From Coxiellaceae bacterium (GTDB taxonomy: Bacteria > Pseudomonadota > Gammaproteobacteria > UBA9339): DNA of 6,218 nucleotides. The stretch is taken from NCBI GenBank assembly GCA_003142435.1, contig PLMI01000089.1:1-6218 (forward strand). Direction: 5' to 3'. Of this stretch, positions 1 through 6,218 are shown piece by piece. Every line of letters begins with the position of its first letter. The first letter of the stretch is position 1. Made by a program: the position numbers and the translations under genes. Below the pieces are notes generated by a model. It was given only the letters and a program-made list of their open reading frames with translations, did not search any database and was not told where the DNA came from.

Positions 1-86
1 AGGTGCAGGTCCTAGATCAGGAGCTTTTTTAGGTTGACCACGAGCAAGTCTCGCCAGGCGTGCATCTTTTGATTCCTCTTTCTTCT
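1..86 (-). repeat. Direct repeat, copy 2, running to the window edge
   Basis: This is the second copy of the 86-bp core, encoding residues 1240-1267. It reaches the left edge, so the matching length is a minimum and further copies may follow outside the window. The 127 bp between the two cores (87-213) encodes a Pro/Ala/Val/Lys spacer. Its end (EPAVATRLAVAAEAKP) only loosely resembles the segment before copy 1 (EPAIASEVKTDEVKK). The conserved unit is therefore the basic core, and the flanks have diverged. Confidence 0.95.
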
Positions 87-3000
87 CTTCGGCTTTTCCT
101 GCAGGCTTTGCTTCAGCAGCAACTGCAAGTCTAGTTGCCACTGCCGGCTCTTCTCTTGAGGGAAGAGATGGTGGTTTCGCAACTACAGGTGCTCCCGGGG
201 GAGCAGTAAGCTTAGGTGCAGGTCCTAGATCAGGAGCTTTTTTAGGTTGACCACGAGCAAGTCTCGCCAGGCGTGCATCTTTTGATTCCTCTTTCTTCTT
301 TTCGGTTTTCTTAACCTCATCTGTCTTTACTTCACTAGCAATTGCGGGCTCCACTGCTTTTTTTTCTACTGCAACAGGAGATATGAAATCACGAGAAAGT
401 TTTTCATAAGGATCCAGAACATTCTTTTGAAGCAACCAGCCAATTTTTTCAATATTAGGAATGAGCCTCTTAATTACTTCATTTCTCTCTAGAACTTGAC
501 TTAGGTCAAATAAAGAACGAACCTCCTTACAATAGGATGTGATTAATCGAATAAGATTTGATAAATCACTTTCTGAAGCCTTTTCAGCAATAACGCCTAC
601 TTTCTTTTCATGTGATAAATTTTCCAATTGTTTTAAAAACTGGCTAAATTGGTCTCTCAAATCTTTAGGAATTGCGTGAGAACGTATTTGAGAAAATTCT
701 TTATACCAAGGTTCTGAATTACCACGAACAAACACTTCAAACCACAAAAAATCACCTTGTAATTTTTTAAATTTTTCTGCGATTCCACGTTTTTCTTCTG
801 CTGTAGAAAGAATTTCTTCAGCTTTTTTCTTAGGTTTTTCTTCGGCTTTCTCTTCTTCCTCTTCCTTTGCTTGATCATCTTCGAAATTTTCTTTAGTTTC
901 TCCTTTCCTCTCCGTTAGCTCTTTTTCTGCCATTTCAAAAGCTTCTCTTTCCTTTCGCACACTCTCTATTTGCTCTTCTTCTTTTGCTTCTTCGAGTTTC
1001 CTCAGACGCTCTTCCTCAAGCTTTTTCTCAGAAAGTTCTGTTACTTTAGACTTAATCTCTTCCAGTTGCTCTTCTACAGCTTCCTTGAAATCATTCCCTA
1101 CCTGCGAGAAATCTTCAAGAAAATATTCAGGTAAATCAGTTGCCACTTTTTCGCCACCTTGACTTTGCAATTGACGCAAACAATTACGCAGCGATTCAAG
1201 CTTTCCCTGTTTTTTTATATTTTCTAGAAAATCGGTAAAATCAGCTTTTATGCGATTCGCTTCACCGCTCAATAAATCCAATTTTTGCAACAGATACTTA
1301 CCCCTACTTACCGAAAGTTTTTCGTCATTCATTACGATAATTTGTTTCCATTCTTGGGATAAATCTGTTAAATTAAATTGTCCATTAAGTAAAACTTCTC
1401 TTTTCTCTAGTAATGTGCGTAATAAATCCCTAACATCTGCTGGTACTTTAATCTCGTCTGCAACAGTCAATATCTGCTTATAACCTTCTGTTGTCGCCAT
1501 TTTTTCAAGTTGATTTTTCCTCTCCTCTTCTGTAACTTGAATTACGTTGTTTCCTATGCGGGTAGCAATATAAGAGATGTTAGCCGGAAAATCTTTATAT
1601 GATTCACCAAAATCATGAATTAAATTCGGTAATAAAGGTGCTTCGTAATCTTGTATTTGTGGAAGTTGGTGATTGTTTTTTAATTGCACTAAATATTTCT
1701 CTAAAGCGGCTTTGTTTGCCTCATCTAAAGAATCTGCTAATTTGGAAAGCTCCTGCTGTAAAAGTTTTACGCTATCACTTAATGCTGGCAATCGTTTTTC
1801 TAACAATTCCTTACAAGCCAATCGCAGATCATCAATACTTTTCTCTTCAAGCATTTTACCCCAAGAATCGCTAATTGATCTGATCTTAGAGTCGACTGCA
1901 AAATAATTTTCCATATTTCTTAACAAAACCAATAAAGGAAAATTTTTGATGTAATTCTGTTCTATAATTTTATTTACAATATCAATATAGCTACCGTTAC
2001 CTGTATCCCTGTTAAGATTTCCTCGAAGTGCCACCAATTTTTCACCAAGAAATTGCTCCAACTTATCACAGTCAATTTTTTCATTATCTTTTAAAGTTTT
2101 AAAATATTCATCGCATACTTCAGCCATCAAATTATTTATTTCATGAGAGCAATGTTTTAAAACATCAACTAGCTCATCAATTTTTATGTCCGAAAGAGCT
2201 TCAAGTTTAAAATGATCAGGATCCTTGTAATAATCCTGTAAAGCGTTTAGTCCTTGTTTAACTTTAGTTACCTGAGTTACTGGCGCTGAAAATTCTGCTG
2301 GTATTTTTTCAGCCACGACTTCTACTGGTTTCTCTGCAACAACAACCGCGGGTGCGGGTGCTTCTTCTGGCTTTAATTCAGCAGAAGCTGCAGGTGCCAT
2401 AGCTTCAGCGGGTTTAGGCTCGACTGCCCCTCCCTTTTTTACTGCGACAATTGGTATTGCCTCTCCTTTTTCCTTTTCAGCTGGAACTTCAGGTGCAACG
2501 CCCTCCTCTTTCTTTCCTTTTTCTTCTACCGTTTCAATAACAATAGCGGTTGGTTTTACTCCTTCTACCGGCAATTCTTCGGGCATAATTTTTGGTTTCA
2601 TTTCTTCCTCTGATGACTCAACTGGCAGGACATTTGTTACTGAAGAAGTGCTAGCAACGACTGTAGGTTTCACTCCTGTTGGCAGTTCCAATTTTCCCAA
2701 GGCCTCAGGATGCGAACGTTTAATTCTGTCTTTTATGCTTTGCAAAATACCATCCACTTCATTTTTTTGCGACTGCAATATTTTGTGATACGGTGCTAAA
2801 GCTGGATTAGTAGGAAGAAGTATTGTAATTTCATTTACTTTTACAGAAATCTCTAAATACAATTTTCCATAAACTAAATTACTTTCAAGAAGCCTTTCTA
2901 AATTATCACTGGCAAAATCATTTGCATGTACCTTTTTGAGACCTGTAATGTACTCTTTATAACCATCTTTCTCTATCAAATAATTTTTTACAAACTCCAC

Positions 3001-3801
3001 CAATTCTTTCCAATATTGGATGGAAAGTTTTTTTATTTCCTCCAAAGGTTCCTTAACTATCTGGATATTTTCTGTTACTTCTTGGCATCCCTGATCTATA
3101 TTGGCAATAATATAGGATAAACTTTCATCACCATATTTTTTTTCTTTAAGTGATGTTTCTAGCTCTTTTACTTTTGAAGACCATTTACTTTCATATGCAG
3201 TAGCGCTAGCAAAATACTCGTCGATATCGGAAATAATTGTATCGTATAATTTCTTACAATCATCATATGTATCCAAAAAAGCTTTTTGATCCAAACCACG
3301 TACATTACGCGGTAAAGTTTTCTCACTTTTTAGTTTTAAGAACTCGCGAAATTCTTTTTGAATTTTTAAAACCTTTTGGGTAAGTAATAGTTCTTCAGTA
3401 AATAAGTCTATTAACTGTTTTTGCAATTCTTTATCTTTAATTTTGCTTTGTGCAAACCAATCTTGTCCAATTTCCTTAAATGCCTTAAATTTTTTTTTAT
3501 TTAATAATTTTACAAAATCTTCCAGTTTTGTAATTTTAGCTTGGTCCTCAACTTTAGAATTAGCAACGATATCAACAAAAAAAACATTCATTTGATTGCG
3601 TCTGCTGGTCAAAAATAGCATATTTAGTATTTTTAAACCGTCTTGGAAATGCTCATCTGATTTTGCTTCAGAGGATTTTTCCAATAACTCTTTCAAACCT
3701 TCAAAATCAATTTTTTTATCAGAAACAAAAGTTCTTGCTTTTTCTGCTTGAGAAGGAAAAAAAGTAGTTAAAAAATCATTGAATTTATTTGTATCAATCA
3801 T
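1..3801 (-). CDS. Giant helical, coiled-coil, repeat-containing protein of unknown function (C-terminus beyond window)
   Basis: I translated one stop-free frame of 1267 codons from ATG at 3801-3799 to the left edge; no stop lies in the window, so the protein is longer. I do not recognise the family. The N-terminus (MIDTNKFNDFLTTFF) is not a signal peptide, and I see no membrane segment or catalytic motif. Visible architecture: residues 1-370, helical and Lys/Glu/Leu-rich; ~371-515, a disordered Pro/Ala/Glu/Val/Lys linker (e.g. KPEEAPAPAVVVAEKPVEVV); ~516-905, a second helical block; ~906-1012, a highly charged coiled coil and EK-rich stretch; ~1013-1140, a third helical block with Trp residues (W1020, W1032, W1122); ~1141-1267, a Lys/Pro/Ala tail carrying a 71-residue tandem repeat. 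Cysteines are few. This suggests a soluble structural or scaffold protein. A secreted effector of a host-associated bacterium is possible but unproven, because any C-terminal secretion signal lies outside the window. No clear Shine-Dalgarno precedes the start; the next in-frame Met is residue 61. The reading frame is certain; the function is unknown. Confidence 0.93.
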   Translation of the reverse strand, partial: MIDTNKFNDFLTTFFPSQAEKARTFVSDKKIDFEGLKELLEKSSEAKSDEHFQDGLKILNMLFLTSRRNQMNVFFVDIVANSKVEDQAKITKLEDFVKLLNKKKFKAFKEIGQDWFAQSKIKDKELQKQLIDLFTEELLLTQKVLKIQKEFREFLKLKSEKTLPRNVRGLDQKAFLDTYDDCKKLYDTIISDIDEYFASATAYESKWSSKVKELETSLKEKKYGDESLSYIIANIDQGCQEVTENIQIVKEPLEEIKKLSIQYWKELVEFVKNYLIEKDGYKEYITGLKKVHANDFASDNLERLLESNLVYGKLYLEISVKVNEITILLPTNPALAPYHKILQSQKNEVDGILQSIKDRIKRSHPEALGKLELPTGVKPTVVASTSSVTNVLPVESSEEEMKPKIMPEELPVEGVKPTAIVIETVEEKGKKEEGVAPEVPAEKEKGEAIPIVAVKKGGAVEPKPAEAMAPAASAELKPEEAPAPAVVVAEKPVEVVAEKIPAEFSAPVTQVTKVKQGLNALQDYYKDPDHFKLEALSDIKIDELVDVLKHCSHEINNLMAEVCDEYFKTLKDNEKIDCDKLEQFLGEKLVALRGNLNRDTGNGSYIDIVNKIIEQNYIKNFPLLVLLRNMENYFAVDSKIRSISDSWGKMLEEKSIDDLRLACKELLEKRLPALSDSVKLLQQELSKLADSLDEANKAALEKYLVQLKNNHQLPQIQDYEAPLLPNLIHDFGESYKDFPANISYIATRIGNNVIQVTEEERKNQLEKMATTEGYKQILTVADEIKVPADVRDLLRTLLEKREVLLNGQFNLTDLSQEWKQIIVMNDEKLSVSRGKYLLQKLDLLSGEANRIKADFTDFLENIKKQGKLESLRNCLRQLQSQGGEKVATDLPEYFLEDFSQVGNDFKEAVEEQLEEIKSKVTELSEKKLEEERLRKLEEAKEEEQIESVRKEREAFEMAEKELTERKGETKENFEDDQAKEEEEEKAEEKPKKKAEEILSTAEEKRGIAEKFKKLQGDFLWFEVFVRGNSEPWYKEFSQIRSHAIPKDLRDQFSQFLKQLENLSHEKKVGVIAEKASESDLSNLIRLITSYCKEVRSLFDLSQVLERNEVIKRLIPNIEKIGWLLQKNVLDPYEKLSRDFISPVAVEKKAVEPAIASEVKTDEVKKTEKKKEESKDARLARLARGQPKKAPDLGPAPKLTAPPGAPVVAKPPSLPSREEPAVATRLAVAAEAKPAGKAEEKKEESKDARLARLARGQPKKAPDLGPAP
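214..299 (-). repeat. Direct repeat, copy 1 (first in the protein), 86 bp identical core
   Basis: This stretch is identical base for base to 1-86, with a period of 213 bp (71 codons). It encodes residues 1169-1196 of the giant protein, including RLARLARGQPKKAPDLGPAP. The identity stops at 300 (T here, C at 87). It picks up briefly in a similar Lys/Glu codon run and is then lost. The segment is basic, with an RLARLARG block followed by a Pro-rich end. Confidence 0.95.
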
Positions 3802-3882
3802 ATATATTTTTTTGGTTATTAACCTATTATTTCGTTAAAATAAGATTATATATTTCAACATATTTATAGTAACTTTATATAA

Positions 3883-3891
3883 ATTATAGCA
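3883..3891 (-). promoter_or_regulatory. Extended -10 promoter element for the giant gene
   Basis: Read on the minus strand this is TGCTATAAT, a perfect extended -10 (TGnTATAAT). It predicts a transcription start near 3876 and a leader of about 75 nt before the ATG at 3801. No good -35 lies at the right spacing (TTATTA is the closest), which extended -10 promoters tolerate. A second TATAAT on the same strand at 3845-3850 lacks the TG and is a weaker alternative. Confidence 0.5.
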
Positions 3892-3950
3892 CCCTGAATA
3901 TTAAGTAATAATTAAATACGTCAAGAAAATTAATTATTTTTTCAGTTTTT

Positions 3951-3978
3951 TTGTCATTGCATTTTAAAATGTTACAAT
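3951..3978 (+). promoter_or_regulatory. Candidate sigma70 promoter for murF-mraY (distal)
   Basis: TTGTCA (3951-3956) and TACAAT (3973-3978) each match the -35 and -10 consensus at five of six bases, with a 16-bp spacer. The start would be near 3985, giving a leader of about 150 nt before murF. The spacer contains the 12-bp palindrome CATTTTAAAATG. This is the best plus-strand promoter I could find by eye in the intergenic region. Confidence 0.45.
3960..3971. repeat. Perfect 12-bp palindrome CATTTTAAAATG inside the promoter spacer
   Basis: The sequence equals its own reverse complement and lies exactly between the -35 and -10 hexamers of the distal murF promoter candidate. A repressor could bind here. 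However, the centre is a simple TTTTAAAA, which is common in AT-rich DNA, so a role as an operator is only a possibility. Confidence 0.3.
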
Positions 3979-4076
3979 GTTTTTTTCTGATGCTCCATTT
4001 TTGTTGGTTTTAAAATAAATTTTTTTGCCTTTTTTGTAAGTATTTGATTGTGCTGAAGTTTTTTATTGCATGTTTT

Positions 4077-4086
4077 TAATGCATTA
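4077..4086. repeat. 10-bp palindrome TAATGCATTA
   Basis: This self-complementary site lies 8 bp upstream of the -35 of the proximal murF promoter candidate. A related TTGCAT occurs just before it at 4066-4071. It could be a protein-binding site, but no known operator is recognised. Confidence 0.2.
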
Positions 4087-4094
4087 CTCACTTT

Positions 4095-4122
4095 TTTACT
4101 TTTGTAACCGAATAACTATACT
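4095..4122 (+). promoter_or_regulatory. Candidate sigma70 promoter for murF (proximal, near-leaderless)
   Basis: TTTACT (4095-4100) and TATACT (4117-4122) are separated by 16 bp. A start about 7 bp downstream of the -10, near 4129, would leave only about 6 nt before the murF ATG. Together with the lack of a Shine-Dalgarno, that would make a nearly leaderless mRNA. It may act alongside, or be less important than, the distal promoter at 3951-3978. Confidence 0.35.
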
Positions 4123-4134
4123 TTTTTATACTAT

Positions 4135-5502
4135 ATGATAAAACTACAAACGATTAAATCTCTGCTAAATGCATCAAGTGAATCATTTCCTGAAGATTTA
4201 TCATTTAAAAACATCTCCATTAATTCCCGCGAACTTCAACCAGGCGATCTTTTCATAGCATGCAAAGGAGATAACTTTGATGGCCATGATTTTATTTTGG
4301 ATGCTCAAAAAAAAGGAGCTATTGCAGTAATAGCCCATAAAAAAATAGATCATCTTAAAATTCCTGCACTTTTAGTTGATGATACCATTCAAGCTTTGGG
4401 AAAATTAGGCGCTTGGAAAAGGCAACAATTTTCTTTACCAGTTTTAGCAGTCACCGGTAGCTGCGGAAAAACCACAACTAAAGAAATGCTCGCTGCTATT
4501 TTATCACGAGCTGGTCATACATTGGTAAGCAAAAAAAGTTTCAATAATTCAATAGGCGTTCCTCTAACTCTATGGCAATTAAATGAGAATCATCAATTCG
4601 CAGTTTTAGAAATTGGCGCAAATCATCACGGAGAAATTGCTGATTTAATTAAGATAATCAGACCTCTGTCAGTTGCAGCGATTACCAACGCAGAAAGCTG
4701 TCATCTTGAAGGATTTGGTGATCTTGACGGCGTTGCACGCGCAAAAGGTGAAATCTTTCAAGGATTCACAAACGAAAATAAAAACTGTTTTGCCATTATC
4801 AATGCTGATAGTCCTTATCATAATTATTGGGAAAAATTAATCGATAATCATAATAAAATTACATTTGGTTTAGCAAAACATGCTGATGTCAGTGCAGAAA
4901 ATATTTCTCTAGATAAAGATAGCAAACCAAATTTTACTTTGATATTGCCAAACGCGAAAATTCAAATACAATTATCTTTGCCTGGAAGACACAACGTTAT
5001 GAACGCTCTGACTGCGGCGGCTTGTGCATATGCTATCGGAATTGATGCTGAAATAATCAAAGGCGGACTGGAAAATACTACTCCAGTTTACAGCCGTTTG
5101 GTATTAAAAAAAGGCATCAATGATGCAACAATCATTGACGACACTTATAACGCACAACCACCTTCTGTTAAAGCTGCACTTGAGTTTTTGGCAACACAAA
5201 AAGGTTGCAAAGTTTTTGTTTTTGCATGGATGGGAGAACTTGGATCTGATGCAGAAAAATGGCATCATTACATTGGTGCTTACGCGAAAGAACTTGGTAT
5301 TGATTATTTATTTGTCTGGGGTAAATTTAGTAAAATAGTTGCACAAAGCTTCGGCAGCAATTCTTTTTCTTTTGACACTCAAGAGGAACTTACCAAAGAA
5401 CTTCTTAAAATCTTAGATGCCAATAAAGTTGTTTTAGTAAAAGGTTCACGAAGCACAAAAATGGAAAATGTCGTTGGTAAATTATTAATCACTGAGAACT
5501 AA
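4135..5502 (+). CDS. murF: UDP-N-acetylmuramoyl-tripeptide--D-alanyl-D-alanine ligase (MurF)
   Basis: MurF is the cytoplasmic ATP-dependent ligase that adds D-Ala-D-Ala to UDP-MurNAc-tripeptide, the last soluble step of the peptidoglycan precursor. At 455 aa it has normal length (E. coli ~452). Three Mur-ligase domains are visible: an N-terminal substrate domain (residues 1-~100; [10 protein letters not shown] 31-40, FDGHDF 48-53); the central ATPase (P-loop TGSCGKTT 107-114, [10 protein letters not shown] 136-145, [10 protein letters not shown] 159-168, HLEGFG 190-195, the Lys expected to be carbamylated at K204 in [13 protein letters not shown] 284-287); and a C-terminal domain ([10 protein letters not shown] 335-344, MGELG 366-370, KGSRS 436-440). 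The start fits homologues, which begin near MI(S/K)L, although no Shine-Dalgarno precedes it. Oddities: C110 in the P-loop, where Asn or Ser is usual; AWM at 364-366, where GDM is usual; and VYSRL at 318-322, where VPGRL is usual. It is first in a unit with mraY, and murE is not upstream. Confidence 0.97.
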   Translation: MIKLQTIKSLLNASSESFPEDLSFKNISINSRELQPGDLFIACKGDNFDGHDFILDAQKKGAIAVIAHKKIDHLKIPALLVDDTIQALGKLGAWKRQQFSLPVLAVTGSCGKTTTKEMLAAILSRAGHTLVSKKSFNNSIGVPLTLWQLNENHQFAVLEIGANHHGEIADLIKIIRPLSVAAITNAESCHLEGFGDLDGVARAKGEIFQGFTNENKNCFAIINADSPYHNYWEKLIDNHNKITFGLAKHADVSAENISLDKDSKPNFTLILPNAKIQIQLSLPGRHNVMNALTAAACAYAIGIDAEIIKGGLENTTPVYSRLVLKKGINDATIIDDTYNAQPPSVKAALEFLATQKGCKVFVFAWMGELGSDAEKWHHYIGAYAKELGIDYLFVWGKFSKIVAQSFGSNSFSFDTQEELTKELLKILDANKVVLVKGSRSTKMENVVGKLLITEN

Positions 5503-5507
5503 ACATA

Positions 5508-6218
5508 ATGTTATTTTACTTGGCGGAATTATTATCTCATTATTATCGTTGGTTTCACCTTTTCGATTACATAACTTTTCGCTGCATTTTAGCCACACTC
5601 ACTGCGCTCATTGTGTCACTTTTAGTTGGTCCCACGATGATAAGACGTTTGACAAATTACCAAATTGGCCAAACTATCCGCGAAGAAGGACCTAAAAGCC
5701 ATTATAAAAAAGCTGGAACACCCACAATGGGTGGAGCTCTAATATTGCCCGCAATAAGTGTTAGCACTTTCCTTTGGGCAGATCTTTCTAATCACTACGT
5801 CTGGGTTGCATTATTCACAATGCTTGGATTTGGCGCGGTTGGTTGGATAGATGATTATCGCAAATTGATATTAAAAAATTCTAAAGGGCTTGAAGCGCGC
5901 TATAAGCTATTATGGCAATCCTTGATCTGTTTTACAGCTGTAATTTTCCTCTATATTACCGCGAAAACCCCAGCTGAAACTGAACTCGTATTTCCATTTT
6001 TTAAATATTTTGTAATAAATTTAGGCGGCTTTTATTTTTTATTCAGTTACTTTGCAATAGTTGGCGCAAGCAATGCGGTTAATTTGACTGACGGTCTTGA
6101 TGGACTTGCAATTTTACCAACGGCAATGATTGCTATAGCTCTTGCCATTTTTGCCTATCTTACGGGCAATATAACTTTTGCGAAATATTTATTCATACCT
6201 TATATTTCTGGAGCTGGA
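5508..6218 (+). CDS. mraY: Phospho-N-acetylmuramoyl-pentapeptide-transferase (MraY), 3' end beyond window
   Basis: MraY is the integral membrane enzyme that transfers phospho-MurNAc-pentapeptide from UDP to undecaprenyl phosphate, making lipid I. The window holds 237 of an expected ~360 residues. It matches gammaproteobacterial MraY nearly without gaps: the MLFYLAELL start, the first membrane helix (~25-43), [16 protein letters not shown] (61-76), the catalytic pair in GWIDDYRK (D115, D116), VPFFK (161-166 region), and [15 protein letters not shown] (188-202). Further hydrophobic helices are visible around 75-90, 98-114, 135-151, 170-187 and 200-219. The later MGDVG Asp and the His-rich loop near the C-terminus lie outside the window. 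The ATG comes 5 bp after the murF stop. The only ribosome-site hint is GAGAA at 5494-5498, inside the end of murF, so translation is probably coupled. It is co-transcribed with murF, and no terminator lies between them. Confidence 0.97.
   Translation, partial: MLFYLAELLSHYYRWFHLFDYITFRCILATLTALIVSLLVGPTMIRRLTNYQIGQTIREEGPKSHYKKAGTPTMGGALILPAISVSTFLWADLSNHYVWVALFTMLGFGAVGWIDDYRKLILKNSKGLEARYKLLWQSLICFTAVIFLYITAKTPAETELVFPFFKYFVINLGGFYFLFSYFAIVGASNAVNLTDGLDGLAILPTAMIAIALAIFAYLTGNITFAKYLFIPYISGAG

Larger units (their letters stand above)
3802..4134. other. Divergent intergenic region, 333 bp, very AT-rich
   Basis: This region separates the starts of the giant minus-strand gene and murF. I find no convincing gene, tRNA or hairpin-plus-T-tract terminator in it. 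The half nearer murF is strongly T-rich on the plus strand, with many runs of 5-7 T. It holds candidate promoters for both directions and three short palindromes: 3814-3824 (GGTTATTAACC), 3960-3971 and 4077-4086. In AT-rich DNA such sites arise easily by chance. Confidence 0.8.

Noticed and set aside
1..299. Direct repeats as a CRISPR array or mobile-element ends
   Set aside because: The repeats are in frame within one coding sequence, with a period that is a multiple of three and a conserved protein translation, so they are a protein-level tandem repeat.
657..878. Lys-rich 73-aa minus-strand reading frame
   Set aside because: It lies inside the giant gene on the same strand in another frame. 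Its Lys/Asn-rich composition is what a frame shift of an EK-rich coding region gives.
1250..1906. Three overlapping plus-strand reading frames of 77-91 aa
   Set aside because: They are antisense shadows of the giant gene, with no ribosome sites or recognisable domains.
2926..3120. Hydrophobic 64-aa plus-strand frame resembling a small membrane protein
   Set aside because: It is antisense to the Lys/Glu-rich giant gene. AAA and GAA codons read backwards as TTT and TTC, so Phe/Leu richness is an artefact.
3814..3824. GGTTATTAACC as a hairpin in the leader of the giant gene
   Set aside because: A 5-bp stem with a single-base loop cannot form a stable hairpin. It could at most be a protein-binding palindrome, and nothing else supports that.
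3919..3924. TTGACG on the minus strand as a -35 for the giant gene
   Set aside because: It is 30 bp from the best TATAAT (3883-3888), too far for one promoter. The nearest alternative -10 (TAATAT) gives a short 15-bp spacer and a weak match.
4127..4132. Second TATACT just before the murF ATG
   Set aside because: As a -10 box it would start transcription inside the murF coding region, downstream of the start codon.
5120..5338. 72-aa plus-strand frame inside murF
   Set aside because: It is an alternative frame within the well-conserved C-terminal domain of MurF.

Overview
The window looks like a piece of an AT-rich gammaproteobacterial chromosome. The taxonomic hint comes from two cell-wall genes at the right. 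A MurF-like ligase is followed 5 bp later by the first two thirds of MraY. As recalled from memory, this MraY aligns with the Escherichia coli protein almost without gaps, with the catalytic Asp pair at the same residue numbers (115/116). Strong AT richness plus a giant acidic, coiled-coil, repeat-bearing neighbour would fit a host-associated lineage (for example Legionellales-like). That last step is inference; nothing in the window names the genus.

Layout. (1) Positions 1-3801, minus strand: one uninterrupted reading frame of 1267 codons that starts at 3801 and is still open at the left edge. It is a huge, mostly helical, Lys/Glu-rich protein with no recognisable enzyme motif, signal peptide or membrane segment. 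Helical blocks are separated by a Pro/Ala/Glu/Lys/Val linker (residues ~371-515), an acidic coiled coil (~906-1012), and a C-terminal basic Pro/Ala tail with a 71-residue tandem repeat. An 86-bp core of that repeat is identical in DNA between the two copies. (2) Positions 3802-4134: a 333-bp, very AT-rich divergent intergenic region with plausible sigma70 promoters on both strands and small palindromes. (3) Positions 4135-5502, plus strand: murF, complete. (4) Positions 5508-6218, plus strand: mraY, cut by the right edge after 237 codons.

How the genes relate. MurF adds D-Ala-D-Ala to the UDP-MurNAc-tripeptide in the cytoplasm. MraY then transfers the resulting phospho-MurNAc-pentapeptide to undecaprenyl phosphate in the membrane. 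They are consecutive steps and almost certainly co-transcribed. In most gammaproteobacteria murE lies directly upstream of murF in the dcw (division and cell wall) cluster. Here murF is the first gene of its transcription unit, and the giant gene is divergent from it, so the cluster is broken at this point. The giant gene is the accessory, poorly understood part of the window. Besides the exact C-terminal repeat it appears to contain several diverged copies of a helical module. I could not assign it a function.
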